DNA from: a virus
DNA: 49,164 nucleotides
Virus record (IMG/VR): IMGVR_UViG_3300023174_000245
Span: 1 to 49,164 of that record
Direction: 5' to 3' (one strand)
Below the pieces are notes generated by a model. The model saw only the letters and a list, made by a program, of their open reading frames with translations, searched no databases and was not told where the DNA came from. The position numbers and the translations under genes are program-made. Positions 39,491 to 46,996 of this stretch are shown piece after piece. Within the stretch, counting starts at the first letter, position 1, and every line of letters begins with the position of its first letter.

Positions 39491-39805
39491 ATGACAATTA
39501 AAGAATATTTGAAGGAGTATCTTTCAAAAGTTGGTAACGTTCCTGGATCCTCTATTGAAATCTGGGATGTCGCAGTCCCTGGTAGAGGTAAGGTAATTGT
39601 AGAATTCTCTCCTGAAACGGATAGTGCGGATATTATTCACGAGAAGCACAACAGGGGTAGCGACTTCTATGATGCTCGTAACGGTAAAGAGCTTAAGGAT
39701 ATTGTAGAGTTCTGTCTTGGGCCAGTTGTATCCGACAGTCAGTGGAATCAGGTAAAGGAAACAGAAATATACGCCGGGGATTACGAGGAAGAGGATTTTA
39801 ATTAA
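39491..39805 (+). CDS. hypothetical protein, 104 aa
   Basis: MTIKEYLKEYLSKVG at the start, then a beta-rich centre (IEIWDVAVPGRGKVIVEFS) and an acidic tail. Could carry a capsid-targeting-like N-terminus (YLKE), but its promoter is of the sigma70 type, so more likely a cytoplasmic early protein. Confidence 0.6.
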   Translation: MTIKEYLKEYLSKVGNVPGSSIEIWDVAVPGRGKVIVEFSPETDSADIIHEKHNRGSDFYDARNGKELKDIVEFCLGPVVSDSQWNQVKETEIYAGDYEEEDFN

Positions 39806-39894
39806 TCCTCACCATTGAAGTAATTATGAAGTGTGATAAGTGCTAGAATTATAGTTACAGCTACAATAATAGAAACGTAGGAGTTTATACCCAT
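39802..39894 (-). CDS. possible 30-aa membrane peptide
   Basis: Short minus-strand frame with one hydrophobic helix (VSIIVAVTIILALITL) and a polar tail. Its start codon overlaps that of the lipoprotein on the other strand. It fills an otherwise empty 87-nt gap, but chance is possible. Confidence 0.3.
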   Translation of the reverse strand: MGINSYVSIIVAVTIILALITLHNYFNGED

Positions 39895-40162
39895 GAGATT
39901 ATTTTATTCTTTTCTCTTAATGTTATCAACTCTAGCTCTTTCCGGATGCTTTACTGTTCCAGGTAATGATCGTATAGTAACTGTTAATAGCTTTGTTAAT
40001 GAGGATCTAGGATGTATTAAACCGTTGGGAAAGCCAATAGATCGGGTTGAATATATTCCTGCTGATCAATCCTTAAAGTCAAAAGTTCACTATATTGATC
40101 AATGTATGATCAACTATAGTTGGGGAAGGGGATGGAATAATAGGACAGATTTTCAAAATTAG
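39893..40162 (+). CDS. small lipoprotein, possible outer spanin
   Basis: 89 residues with signal peptide and lipobox LALSGC (Cys19); no Asp at +2, so outer-membrane sorting is predicted. The mature part is short, with two more Cys. Could be an o-spanin for lysis or a superinfection-exclusion lipoprotein. The lipobox indicates a host with lipoprotein processing, most likely Gram-negative. Confidence 0.6.
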   Translation: MRLFYSFLLMLSTLALSGCFTVPGNDRIVTVNSFVNEDLGCIKPLGKPIDRVEYIPADQSLKSKVHYIDQCMINYSWGRGWNNRTDFQN

Positions 40163-40186
40163 TGCTCAAGAACATTATATAATAAT

Positions 40187-40375
40187 ATGACCAAAAAGAA
40201 ACTCAAATTGATACTCATTGATCAAATTCAATTAGCTCTAGAAGATCAAAAAGAGATCATATTAGATAATGTGGCTATCGAAGCTACAGAAGTAGATGAT
40301 GACGGTGAGTCTTTGACTCCGGATATCGATGTTCTTGAGGAAGCTTGGGAAGAGCTTTTAGAAAGCTTATTTTAA
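40187..40375 (+). CDS. small acidic protein, 62 aa
   Basis: Basic start (MTKKKLK), then strongly acidic (ATEVDDDGES ... EEAWEELLESLF). Convergent with the next minus-strand gene with 3 nt between. Unrecognised; possibly a DNA-mimic-like small protein, though that is speculation. Confidence 0.55.
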   Translation: MTKKKLKLILIDQIQLALEDQKEIILDNVAIEATEVDDDGESLTPDIDVLEEAWEELLESLF

Positions 40376-40378
40376 AGC

Positions 40379-40870
40379 CTACTTCTTTTTCTTCTTAATA
40401 CCAGCCTTTGTCAAGGCAATCGCTACGGCTTGTTTTTGAGGATGGCCTTTCTTAACTTCTTTTGAGATTGTCTTACCGACTTCCTTTTGCTTTTCCTTCT
40501 TTGTCTTCTCTTCAACAAGACCTAATGAAGGAAGAATGTTTTCACCAACAAAGCTCTTAAGCTCGTTGTCATAAAGACCTGTCATGATATATTCAAGGAA
40601 CGTATCAACGGCTTTATTGTTTTGAGTGCGTGCACGATTTAATGAACGCTCAAGAAGGGTCTTGTTAATCTTACCTTCATACCACTTGTAAGCAATAAAC
40701 TTTACTGTATTCTCCTGGATAGGATTGTAAGCAGCTGAAAAGAGAGTAAAGCTTGAAGTAATCTTTGAAACGATATCAAGCATAAGATCACCATCTTCAA
40801 TGCTAATTTGCTCAGGTTGATTGTAAATGCTTGTGTAAGCTTCAGCTAAGATCTTATAGTCGTCTCTCAT
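40379..40870 (-). CDS. putative capsid-packaged internal protein with basic tail, 163 aa
   Basis: MRDDYKILAEAYTSIYNQPE closely parallels the protein at 11225 (same spacing of LAEAY and IY) and T4 internal proteins; ILAE|A is the predicted cleavage site. The body is helical, and the tail GHPQKQAVAIALTKAGIKKK resembles a Lys-rich motif seen in many DUF6496-like proteins. ATTAAATA ends 5 nt upstream. Confidence 0.65.
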   Translation of the reverse strand: MRDDYKILAEAYTSIYNQPEQISIEDGDLMLDIVSKITSSFTLFSAAYNPIQENTVKFIAYKWYEGKINKTLLERSLNRARTQNNKAVDTFLEYIMTGLYDNELKSFVGENILPSLGLVEEKTKKEKQKEVGKTISKEVKKGHPQKQAVAIALTKAGIKKKKK

Positions 40871-40875
40871 ATCAT

Positions 40876-40883
40876 TATTTAAT
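40876..40883 (-). promoter_or_regulatory. late-type promoter ATTAAATA
   Basis: Minus-strand octamer ending 5 nt before the ATG at 40870; only 8 nt separate it from the -35 of the divergent promoter at 40892. Confidence 0.55.
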
Positions 40884-40891
40884 GTATTAGC

Positions 40892-40919
40892 TTGCTTTAA
40901 GTTAAGTATTCTCTATACT
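40892..40919 (+). promoter_or_regulatory. sigma70-type promoter abutting the start at 40927
   Basis: TTGCTT (40892-40897), 16 bp, TATACT (40914-40919), 7 nt to the ATG. Confidence 0.65.
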
Positions 40920-40926
40920 ACTTTCT

Positions 40927-41157
40927 ATGCGAACAATTCGAGCTAAAGCAACGGTAACGTTTAAGGTTGACATTAATCAGATAATTGAAGTAAGTGAAGA
41001 GGATAATAGAATCTCTATTGCCAGAAAAATGTCCGAGCTTGCCAAGGAAGAGTTTGTTGAACCTATTAAGAATGAAAAGGTACAAATTATTGTTGATGAT
41101 CTCTATCTTTCAGATGTTGATAGTGAAGGTAGTCCATTGCTTTGGGTTCGACCATAG
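40927..41157 (+). CDS. hypothetical protein, 76 aa
   Basis: Beta-alpha-beta-like small protein (RTIRAKATVTFKVDINQIIE start, acidic middle). Single-gene unit with its own promoter and no ribosome-binding site. Unrecognised. Confidence 0.65.
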   Translation: MRTIRAKATVTFKVDINQIIEVSEEDNRISIARKMSELAKEEFVEPIKNEKVQIIVDDLYLSDVDSEGSPLLWVRP

Positions 41158-41164
41158 AATTCTA

Positions 41165-41193
41165 TTGCCGGTTCCTTTTCTCTTAGCCATAAT
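41165..41193 (+). promoter_or_regulatory. sigma70-type promoter abutting the start at 41200
   Basis: TTGCCG (41165-41170), 17 bp, CATAAT (41188-41193), exactly 6 nt (AGGAGT) to the ATG. Confidence 0.7.
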
Positions 41194-41199
41194 AGGAGT

Positions 41200-41370
41200 A
41201 TGAAAATTAAAACACATGAGGGTGCTCTTATAAGCCCTGCTGTTGCAGCAGAGATCGAAGCGCTATATCAGGAGATCAATAATCTGAAAGAGATTGTTAA
41301 TGCTAATAAGAACGTTCTTCACGAGCTCCTGGAGGTTCTTAAGAACGCTAAAATCCCTTATAGAGATTAA
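41200..41370 (+). CDS. small coiled-coil protein, 56 aa
   Basis: Mostly one amphipathic helix (AAEIEALYQEINNLKEIVNA). Followed by the next gene after 2 nt. Function unknown. Confidence 0.6.
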   Translation: MKIKTHEGALISPAVAAEIEALYQEINNLKEIVNANKNVLHELLEVLKNAKIPYRD

Positions 41371-41372
41371 AA

Positions 41373-41717
41373 ATGGGTGCGTACATCTATCGCCTTAAGG
41401 GTACTAAAGCATTCGAAGTCCTCAACATTGAGGGTAAGCAGGAGAGGGTTTACGATTATGTCTACTGGTACAAGCCTTATTATACAGGTATCCTTGAGAA
41501 AGAGCCTTCTTGGATGAAGCCTATCAAGATGCTAGATGCCAGGCTTCGTAATGCCTTTGAGAAGGTTGAACCTGTTAAGTGGGTTCGTCACGTTGATGAT
41601 AAGGGTATGAAGGATGATGAGATCATGGAATGGCCTGGTGGTATTTGTATTAGCGATTATAATGAGCGATATCAGAACGCTCGAAAGATTAATATCAACA
41701 GTATTCAAAAATGTTAA
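41373..41717 (+). CDS. hypothetical protein, 114 aa
   Basis: Tyr/Trp-rich with YIYRLKGTKAFEVLNIEGKQ at the start. Overlaps the next gene by 7 nt. Codon use favours good expression. Unrecognised. Confidence 0.65.
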   Translation: MGAYIYRLKGTKAFEVLNIEGKQERVYDYVYWYKPYYTGILEKEPSWMKPIKMLDARLRNAFEKVEPVKWVRHVDDKGMKDDEIMEWPGGICISDYNERYQNARKININSIQKC

Positions 41718-41968
41718 AACGTGATTTATGGACAAACGATGAAGTCATTAACATCTTAGAGGGTCGAAAGATCTCTATTAAGATGGATGATGCTAAAAAT
41801 TGGGATGATGTATCATACAAGCATGCTGTCAGGCATAATGAAGCTATCGATCAGTGCATTTATCAGTTCTGGGACTTCAAAGCTGACCCAGAAGAATCTG
41901 ATAGTGCTATGGCCTATGATCCAGTTCTCGGTAGAATCTTTGTTATCAGTCCACCAATGCCGCAATAG
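41711..41968 (+). CDS. hypothetical protein, 85 aa
   Basis: Third gene of the 41200-41968 operon, coupled by a 7-nt overlap. Acidic, with HNEAIDQCIYQFWDFKADPE in the middle. Unrecognised. Confidence 0.6.
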   Translation: MLKRDLWTNDEVINILEGRKISIKMDDAKNWDDVSYKHAVRHNEAIDQCIYQFWDFKADPEESDSAMAYDPVLGRIFVISPPMPQ

Positions 41969-41971
41969 AGC

Positions 41972-42000
41972 TTGCTACTTCCTTTTTATCTAGCCATAAT
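41972..42000 (+). promoter_or_regulatory. sigma70-type promoter abutting the start at 42007
   Basis: TTGCTA (41972-41977), 17 bp, CATAAT (41995-42000), exactly 6 nt to the ATG. Confidence 0.7.
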
Positions 42001-42006
42001 AATCGT

Positions 42007-42201
42007 ATGAAAAATAATGACTACGAAATTATTGTAACAGGTTATAACAATCAGCTCCTTCGTTGGGATGCTCGAAAGAAGGTTCTAGACGAGATGATTA
42101 AGAATCTAGTCGATCAGCATCATGCAGCATGCAGTGAATGGGATGATGTCTGGAGGGAGAGGCAGCATTATATTAACGAGCATGAGGAAAAGCTGAGTTA
42201 A
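42007..42201 (+). CDS. small helical protein, paralogue of the protein at 48637
   Basis: 64 residues: GYNNQLLRWDARKKVLDEMI and EWDDVWRERQHYINEHEEK align along the whole length with the 62-aa protein at 48637. Both stand behind the same promoter type. Likely a duplicated early gene; function unknown. Overlaps the end of the HNH gene on the opposite strand by 4 nt. Confidence 0.65.
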   Translation: MKNNDYEIIVTGYNNQLLRWDARKKVLDEMIKNLVDQHHAACSEWDDVWRERQHYINEHEEKLS

Positions 42202-42857
42202 TCTATTACATCTGAACCATTTTTAGGTCTAGACCAATTTTCTTTAGCCCATAGAGGTCGAAGATTAGTATAATGAAAGCACTGTTTTTGCTGATTTACG
42301 TCTGTTAAATCGAACGTATTGATAGGTCTGATATGATCAATATGCCAGGTATGTAAATTATAATTTTCCCATGACATTCCAGGCTGCCATAATTTTTCAA
42401 TATGTAAGCGCGCTTCCTCTACACTACACCCAAGTAGTTGCAACGTACTTTCACTTTTTCTTAAACCTAAATGCTTAAAGACGTGATACATTCTATTGCG
42501 CAATCTACACTCAAGCTTATATTTTTGATCTATTTTTAATCTCTGCTTTGTCCAGGATCTATTATATTGTAAGATGCGCTCTCTATTATGTTTATAATAT
42601 AAACGACTTTTAGTTTTCTTCTCTTCTCTATTATTAAGATAATATTCCTTAACATCAATTAAAATTTGTTCCTTGTTGTTATTATAATAATTTTTATTAT
42701 AATCTCTTCTTAAAGGTAGTAATTGTTCTCTTTTCTTCATGTATGTTTCCATACATGCTTTAATTCGTTTTTCTCGATTACGTTGATAACTCTGCCTATT
42801 AGCTAGACGCTGTTTTTCTTTTTTAGACAGTTTTTGTGTTGTTAAATCTTCATTCAT
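42198..42857 (-). CDS. HNH homing endonuclease
   Basis: 219 residues from the ATG at 42857, chosen because CATAAATA (minus strand) lies 8 nt upstream; the frame stays open to 42971. C-terminal nuclease core: WHIDHIRPINTFDLTD (His-Asp-His), then FHYTNLRPLWAKENWSR (Asn and closing residues). The N-terminal half is a run of basic Asn/Tyr-rich repeats (YNNNKEQI, YLNNREEK, YKHNRERI) probably tracking DNA. Inserted on the minus strand in the middle of an early operon region. Confidence 0.85.
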   Translation of the reverse strand: MNEDLTTQKLSKKEKQRLANRQSYQRNREKRIKACMETYMKKREQLLPLRRDYNKNYYNNNKEQILIDVKEYYLNNREEKKTKSRLYYKHNRERILQYNRSWTKQRLKIDQKYKLECRLRNRMYHVFKHLGLRKSESTLQLLGCSVEEARLHIEKLWQPGMSWENYNLHTWHIDHIRPINTFDLTDVNQQKQCFHYTNLRPLWAKENWSRPKNGSDVID

Positions 42858-42872
42858 TGCATATATATTTAT

Positions 42873-42948
42873 GTCTCCAGGTACTCTTTTCGTATACATA
42901 CTACGAGTTGTGTGATCATTCATTGCAGAAGATACAGTACCTGGAGAC
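42873..42948. repeat. perfect 13-bp inverted repeat with internal direct repeats
   Basis: GTCTCCAGGTACT (42873-42885) and its exact complement AGTACCTGGAGAC (42936-42948), followed by a T-run on the plus strand. CATTCATTGCA occurs at 42851-42861 and again at 42918-42928. The structure covers the upstream edge of the HNH gene. Confidence 0.75.
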
Positions 42949-42997
42949 CTTTTTTTTTCTTGCAGGTTCATAAAATTTTATATATTATGAAAGAATA

Positions 42998-43435
42998 ATG
43001 AGAACAAAACCAGAATCACCACTGCTTGACCTAACCGCAACCAGCTCTTTTAATTCCTTGCAGGAAGCTGCTAAAGCAATGTGTAAGCATAGAAGTAAGC
43101 TTGGTAGAGTTGGTCTTGAATTTTCGATGTTTGAGAGTGCTTATGGTTGTCCTATTAAAGGTGATTGGGTTGTAAAGCATCCAGACATCTGGTCAGATGA
43201 GCCAGTCTTTGAAGGTAATTGTGTATTTTTCTCCAACTACTGGCGCATTGCCGATCATCAGGTCAATAGTGAGATTATGCCAAGTCCTCGTTGGAGCGAA
43301 ATAATCTGCGAAGCTAACCGTCAACTTATCGATCCTGAGGACCAATCAACAGCATGCTTATTTTTAGAAGGCTTTCAAGAATTAGAGCCCGATAGTTGTG
43401 GTGTTCGGTTCTTTGAGATCATTTGGGGAAGCTGA
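42998..43435 (+). CDS. hypothetical protein, 145 aa
   Basis: Soluble protein with several Cys and Trp, no family recognised. It is separated from the HNH gene by 26 nt and followed after 2 nt by the next gene. Confidence 0.65.
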   Translation: MRTKPESPLLDLTATSSFNSLQEAAKAMCKHRSKLGRVGLEFSMFESAYGCPIKGDWVVKHPDIWSDEPVFEGNCVFFSNYWRIADHQVNSEIMPSPRWSEIICEANRQLIDPEDQSTACLFLEGFQELEPDSCGVRFFEIIWGS

Positions 43436-43437
43436 TT

Positions 43438-43659
43438 ATGCGTAAATTCATATCCAATAATCAAAATATTCATAAGATTACCTTTAAAGGTATCAAGTAT
43501 CTTTTCATTCTAGATGAAAATGGAGTTGGTGTTCGTCGAGAGGATGATAAAAAGCCTAAAGAAGGTGAAGTTGAAGCATTAACAGATTATCTTTTTACAG
43601 AAGGTTGGGCAAATAAAGAAGACTTCGAAGAAAGAGAGAGTTGGAAAGATAATGCTTGA
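43438..43659 (+). CDS. hypothetical protein, 73 aa, paralogue of the protein at 29649
   Basis: HKITFKGIKYLFILDENGVG and LTDYLFTEGW mirror the fold pattern of the 64-aa protein at 29649. ATG at 43438, 2 nt after the previous stop. Unknown function. Confidence 0.6.
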   Translation: MRKFISNNQNIHKITFKGIKYLFILDENGVGVRREDDKKPKEGEVEALTDYLFTEGWANKEDFEERESWKDNA

Positions 43660-43684
43660 ATTAACTATCTTTTGACTCTAGACT
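43656..43684 (+). promoter_or_regulatory. sigma70-type promoter abutting the start at 43691
   Basis: TTGAAT (43656-43661), 17 bp, TAGACT (43679-43684), exactly 6 nt to the ATG. The -35 overlaps the preceding stop codon. Confidence 0.6.
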
Positions 43685-43690
43685 CTATAT

Positions 43691-43948
43691 ATGGCTAAGA
43701 ACATCTGGAAAGAAGCAATCATTGAAGAGCTCATGTCCATTGGAATCTATACAGAGGAATGGGCAAAGGACCCTAAAAAGGCTCTGCATCACATCATCTG
43801 TTGGCATATTGAGACAGGAATGCATTTAGCAGAATCAGAGAGAAAGCAAAATAGTCTCAAGTTTAAGCTAGAATGTCTTTGGTACAGAACTCCATTTCCA
43901 TATTGGATTTGGAGAATAAAGTACAGGGATAATCAGCCTCCTTTTTAA
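43691..43948 (+). CDS. hypothetical protein, 85 aa
   Basis: Trp/His-rich with a helical N-terminus (NIWKEAIIEELMSIGIYTEE). First of three closely spaced genes to 44355, the latter two membrane-associated. Unrecognised. Confidence 0.65.
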   Translation: MAKNIWKEAIIEELMSIGIYTEEWAKDPKKALHHIICWHIETGMHLAESERKQNSLKFKLECLWYRTPFPYWIWRIKYRDNQPPF

Positions 43949-43949
43949 T

Positions 43950-44072
43950 ATGAAAGACAAACACCCTAGTAATTGGATCATTGCATTCTATTACTTTATT
44001 GCTCTAGGCTTTATTGTATCCCTGACGGTATTTACAACTATTGTAACACTCTGGGTTCTTAGCAAGTTCTAA
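43950..44072 (+). CDS. small membrane protein, 40 aa
   Basis: 1 nt after the preceding stop and 1 nt before the next start. One long hydrophobic helix (IIAFYYFIALGFIVSLTVFT). Unknown; the packing supports it. Confidence 0.55.
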   Translation: MKDKHPSNWIIAFYYFIALGFIVSLTVFTTIVTLWVLSKF

Positions 44073-44073
44073 G

Positions 44074-44355
44074 ATGATCGGCTTTGATTTCCTTCTAGGT
44101 TGGTTTATGATCAACATTTGTTTGATTGATCTTCTTGACCTTAGATATAATAAAGAACGTTCAATTGTTCTTATTCCTAGTATTGTTTTTACCTGGGTAG
44201 GAAAAGGTAAATCAAGAATTTTAACTCTTATTATATCTTGGCTTAACTTGGAGTTTAATATTATTGTTATAAATTTTGATTATTATTGTGATAAGCTTGA
44301 GGATATCATTGAGCAGATGGAGCGGTTTCCAGAAGATAATGACAAAGAAGAATAA
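44074..44355 (+). CDS. membrane-associated hypothetical protein, 93 aa
   Basis: Hydrophobic N-terminus (FDFLLGWFMINICLIDLLDL) and a second apolar stretch (ILTLIISWL) with an acidic tail. Possibly membrane-attached. Unrecognised. Confidence 0.6.
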   Translation: MIGFDFLLGWFMINICLIDLLDLRYNKERSIVLIPSIVFTWVGKGKSRILTLIISWLNLEFNIIVINFDYYCDKLEDIIEQMERFPEDNDKEE

Positions 44356-44357
44356 TA

Positions 44358-44386
44358 TTGCCTGTTCTTTCTAATCTCTATATCAT
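44358..44386 (+). promoter_or_regulatory. sigma70-type promoter near the start at 44396
   Basis: TTGCCT (44358-44363), 17 bp, TATCAT (44381-44386), 9 nt to the ATG. Confidence 0.65.
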
Positions 44387-44395
44387 ATAGAAATC

Positions 44396-44683
44396 ATGAA
44401 TAGAAAATCTATTGCTGACAATCTAAAGCATAAAAGGCACAAGCTTAAGCAGATCGGTGAAGCCCTTAAGCTTATTGAAGATCTGGATTGGAGAATATCA
44501 TGGGCTTTGGACTTCTCTGAACATCAAGATATTAATGATGCTTTAGATCCTGTTCAAACTATGCTTTCAGAAGCTCAAGAAGAGCTAGAGGAAGTTCAAG
44601 AGCGAATTGAAGAGCAACTTCAAGAGTATAAAGAACAAGTTAATCGAATGAAATCTGAAATTGCTTACGAGGTTTTAGCATGA
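44396..44683 (+). CDS. coiled-coil protein, 95 aa
   Basis: The C-terminal half is a Glu/Gln-rich heptad helix (EAQEELEEVQERIEEQLQEY). ATGA overlap with the next (membrane) gene, suggesting a cytoplasmic partner of a membrane protein. Confidence 0.65.
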   Translation: MNRKSIADNLKHKRHKLKQIGEALKLIEDLDWRISWALDFSEHQDINDALDPVQTMLSEAQEELEEVQERIEEQLQEYKEQVNRMKSEIAYEVLA

Positions 44684-44961
44684 ACTATCATAAACTAAAG
44701 CGGAAATATTGGTACCCGATTTCTGTCTCTATTGAGCTCAGACTTAGGAGGATTCGTATTTGGATTGATCGGCTTTATAGAAAATACTGGCCTGTCCTTC
44801 TTACCGGTTTCATTATGCTGTGGTTATCTATAGGCTTTGTTCAAGTGCTACGTGATTATTTTTTTATTGGAAACTACGCACACTTTGAAGCTCTCTCCTC
44901 TGATTACTACAATCATTGGAATACAGAAGGATCACCGGGTCAAGAACCTCCCAAGCAGTAA
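44680..44961 (+). CDS. single-span membrane protein, 93 aa
   Basis: Basic N-terminal region (about 1-37), one transmembrane helix (WPVLLTGFIMLWLSIGFVQV) and a periplasmic-type C-terminus. Coupled by 4-nt overlap to the coiled-coil gene. Could be an inner-spanin-like or superinfection protein, but evidence is only topology. Confidence 0.6.
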   Translation: MNYHKLKRKYWYPISVSIELRLRRIRIWIDRLYRKYWPVLLTGFIMLWLSIGFVQVLRDYFFIGNYAHFEALSSDYYNHWNTEGSPGQEPPKQ

Positions 44962-44985
44962 TAGAATAAATACTTCTGGCACAAT

Positions 44986-45180
44986 ATGTCAGAGGATCAG
45001 GCAGAAATATCAAAGCTAATCGGTCTCCTAAAAAGAGTAGGAAGGACGGATGAAGAGATTATTTCTATACTTGAAGATATGATTAAATGTCATATGATGT
45101 ATGGCGGCTCTCTCAGGGATGCTATAACATATAGATTTGTAACCACAGAGAAAGAAGGCTTGCGTTCGGGTAGGATTTAA
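44986..45180 (+). CDS. hypothetical protein, 64 aa
   Basis: Helical, charged (SEDQAEISKLIGLLKRVGRT), with AATAAATA about 12 nt upstream. Unrecognised. Confidence 0.55.
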   Translation: MSEDQAEISKLIGLLKRVGRTDEEIISILEDMIKCHMMYGGSLRDAITYRFVTTEKEGLRSGRI

Positions 45181-45188
45181 ATTACTAT
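45160..45188 (+). promoter_or_regulatory. sigma70-type promoter abutting the start at 45195
   Basis: TTGCGT (45160-45165), 17 bp, TACTAT (45183-45188), exactly 6 nt to the ATG. The -35 box lies inside the preceding gene. Confidence 0.7.
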
Positions 45189-45194
45189 TGTGGT

Positions 45195-45410
45195 ATGATA
45201 AATCTACAGGAGTACGTTGATAAGGTTTGGGCAGCGACCGATCGCGGTGAAAAAATTAAATATCTTTCTCAAATGGTAGAAGCATCTCACGCTAAGAAGC
45301 TCACCAAGATAAAGACACTTCGTGATATGGCCCACATGAGTGCTACTCAGCTAGACTTTCTAGCCACTAATTATTCAATGTCCGGAGAAGGTCTTAAAGT
45401 ACTTCGTTAA
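45195..45410 (+). CDS. hypothetical protein, 71 aa
   Basis: Helical, Lys-rich (MINLQEYVDKVWAATDRGEK start). Convergent and overlapping by 4 nt with the nuclease-like gene. Unrecognised. Confidence 0.6.
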   Translation: MINLQEYVDKVWAATDRGEKIKYLSQMVEASHAKKLTKIKTLRDMAHMSATQLDFLATNYSMSGEGLKVLR

Positions 45411-46474
45411 GCAGGCTTAATAGCGAAGAACGCACCCTGAGCTCCTGCTCCTGCAGTAAGAGATGGTGCACCATCTGGCTGAATACGCGAGAGAATTTGA
45501 CTCTCATCATCTCCAAGAATAGCGCTTCTACTGAGATACGTCACATCACCAATTGGCTTCTTCGTAGTATTTAATAGTGCTATATATGCAAACTCCTCCA
45601 TAGAAGCATAATAGCGAAGGGCAAATATAAAGTAATTCTTGTAGAATGAATTAGTATCTGTGCCTCCGATCACTACGGTACCTTCATCTGTAAGACTTCC
45701 TCTCAACCAATCTGTAAGTACTTCATCAGATGCACTTTGATATAACTCTTTAAAACCTTTTGCATAGACCTTTACAATATCCTCTTTGGTCACCTTACCT
45801 GATGCAATAAGTTGAGGTGCGTAAAAATTAATCGCACCTAGGTCTTTCTTACCAATGGTAAAGCTTAGAGAATCAGCGAGTTTAATATTAGCTTTTTTAG
45901 CGAGAGCGTTGAGTCCGTTTTTAAATGAAACTATAGCTGATGTAACAGTACCGAAGCCTTTTTGACCGCGCAGTCTTGCATCCGATCCCTTAATCTCATA
46001 GACAATACCATCATTTACAACAACATCACCTGTCTTGCCTTTTTTTGCACCTTGTACAAAGAGAAGAACTATCGCTTCACCCTTACCTGTTACAGGCTGT
46101 GTTGCCGCCTGATAGTTTAAGAGATTGACTATTAACTCTCTATCAATATTATATCTCTTTGCAATAGCTTCTACAATATTACCGCTACCAAAGAACTCAT
46201 CAGATGTCATCTTATTTTGTAGAGCATTAAAAAAATTACCCGGGTTATCATGTTGTAGTACTGTGCTTATAATCTGCTTCACAGACATATCACCCAATCC
46301 AAGAGATTTGATATGCTTACGCGCCTCTTCAACCACTTCTTCATTTACCTGAAGATATCTAAACGCTTGATTGAACTGACTATCTGATACAGACATTTGT
46401 GCATAGTCTCTATCATTCTCTTTCTTATATAAAACATTATACTTTTCAGAAACAAACTTTTTAAACGGAAGCAT
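45407..46474 (-). CDS. PD-(D/E)xK nuclease-like protein with capsid-targeting-like N-terminus
   Basis: 355 residues. MLPFKKFVSEKYNVLY resembles a T4 capsid-targeting peptide (FVSE|K). At 130-170, GKGEAIVLLFV ... KTGDVVVNDGIVYEIKGSDA has the order Glu133, Asp150, Glu160-x-Lys162 expected for a PD-(D/E)xK active site. The N-terminal part (30-125) is helical; the C-terminus is mixed. AATAAATA lies 6 nt upstream. Inference: a nuclease packaged in the head and injected with DNA, or a head-maturation factor. Confidence 0.6.
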   Translation of the reverse strand: MLPFKKFVSEKYNVLYKKENDRDYAQMSVSDSQFNQAFRYLQVNEEVVEEARKHIKSLGLGDMSVKQIISTVLQHDNPGNFFNALQNKMTSDEFFGSGNIVEAIAKRYNIDRELIVNLLNYQAATQPVTGKGEAIVLLFVQGAKKGKTGDVVVNDGIVYEIKGSDARLRGQKGFGTVTSAIVSFKNGLNALAKKANIKLADSLSFTIGKKDLGAINFYAPQLIASGKVTKEDIVKVYAKGFKELYQSASDEVLTDWLRGSLTDEGTVVIGGTDTNSFYKNYFIFALRYYASMEEFAYIALLNTTKKPIGDVTYLSRSAILGDDESQILSRIQPDGAPSLTAGAGAQGAFFAIKPA

Positions 46475-46480
46475 ACAAAT

Positions 46481-46488
46481 TATTTATT
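46481..46488 (-). promoter_or_regulatory. late-type promoter AATAAATA
   Basis: Minus-strand octamer ending 6 nt before the ATG at 46474. Confidence 0.55.
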
Positions 46489-46762
46489 CTAACTCTATAC
46501 CTGTCCACTCCTCTCTATAGACCTTAAGTTTCTTAAAGACTTGGGCTGTTGGCGAATCCTCAAAATAGCTCGTTGGATCACCATAGACATAATAAAAGAG
46601 CGCTCTATAAATATCTTCTTTAGTAGCTTCAGGATCATCCTCATAGAGCTCTTCTACTGGTTCAAGTAACTGACGACGAATCTTCCAGGGTATTTGTAGT
46701 ACATCAGATTGAAATTCTTGAAGAATTCCTTTCTTTAAGAGTTTGAGTTCATAAGTCTTCAT
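46484..46762 (-). CDS. hypothetical protein, 92 aa
   Basis: Acidic alpha-helical protein (EPVEELYEDDPEATKEDIYR). Followed by the packaged-nuclease gene; its stop overlaps that gene's promoter. Unrecognised. Confidence 0.6.
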   Translation of the reverse strand: MKTYELKLLKKGILQEFQSDVLQIPWKIRRQLLEPVEELYEDDPEATKEDIYRALFYYVYGDPTSYFEDSPTAQVFKKLKVYREEWTGIELE

Positions 46763-46771
46763 AAAGATTAA

Positions 46772-46972
46772 TTATAGTTTATTAATAAGAAGGAGTAATA
46801 GAGTGCCATAACATCCGTATACAAAAAGCATTACACTTCGTTCAAGCCAATAAAACGACCAATCACTTAATCCTTTCCATTGATAAGGAATAGTGATAGT
46901 AATGAGGGTCAAAAAGAAGAAGCAAAGAATAAAAGGTATACCAATTAATACACCATACAAGATATCCATCAC
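46772..46972 (-). CDS. two-span membrane protein, 66 aa
   Basis: Hydrophobic segments at about 4-28 and 45-64 with a short Trp-rich loop. TATAAT lies 11 nt upstream on the minus strand, overlapping the divergent promoter at 46997. Holin-like size, but unsupported beyond topology. Confidence 0.55.
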   Translation of the reverse strand: MMDILYGVLIGIPFILCFFFLTLITITIPYQWKGLSDWSFYWLERSVMLFVYGCYGTLLLLLINKL

Positions 46973-46996
46973 AGGGTAATATTATATGAAAGAGGC

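Noticed and set aside
39442-39501. 19-codon open frame overlapping the start at 39491, resembling a leader peptide
   Set aside because: Its ATG lies within the TACTAT -10 box, so it should not be transcribed.
42858-42971. N-terminal extension of the HNH endonuclease to 42971
   Set aside because: It covers the inverted-repeat structure and lies upstream of the CATAAATA box; not excluded, but the ATG at 42857 is favoured.
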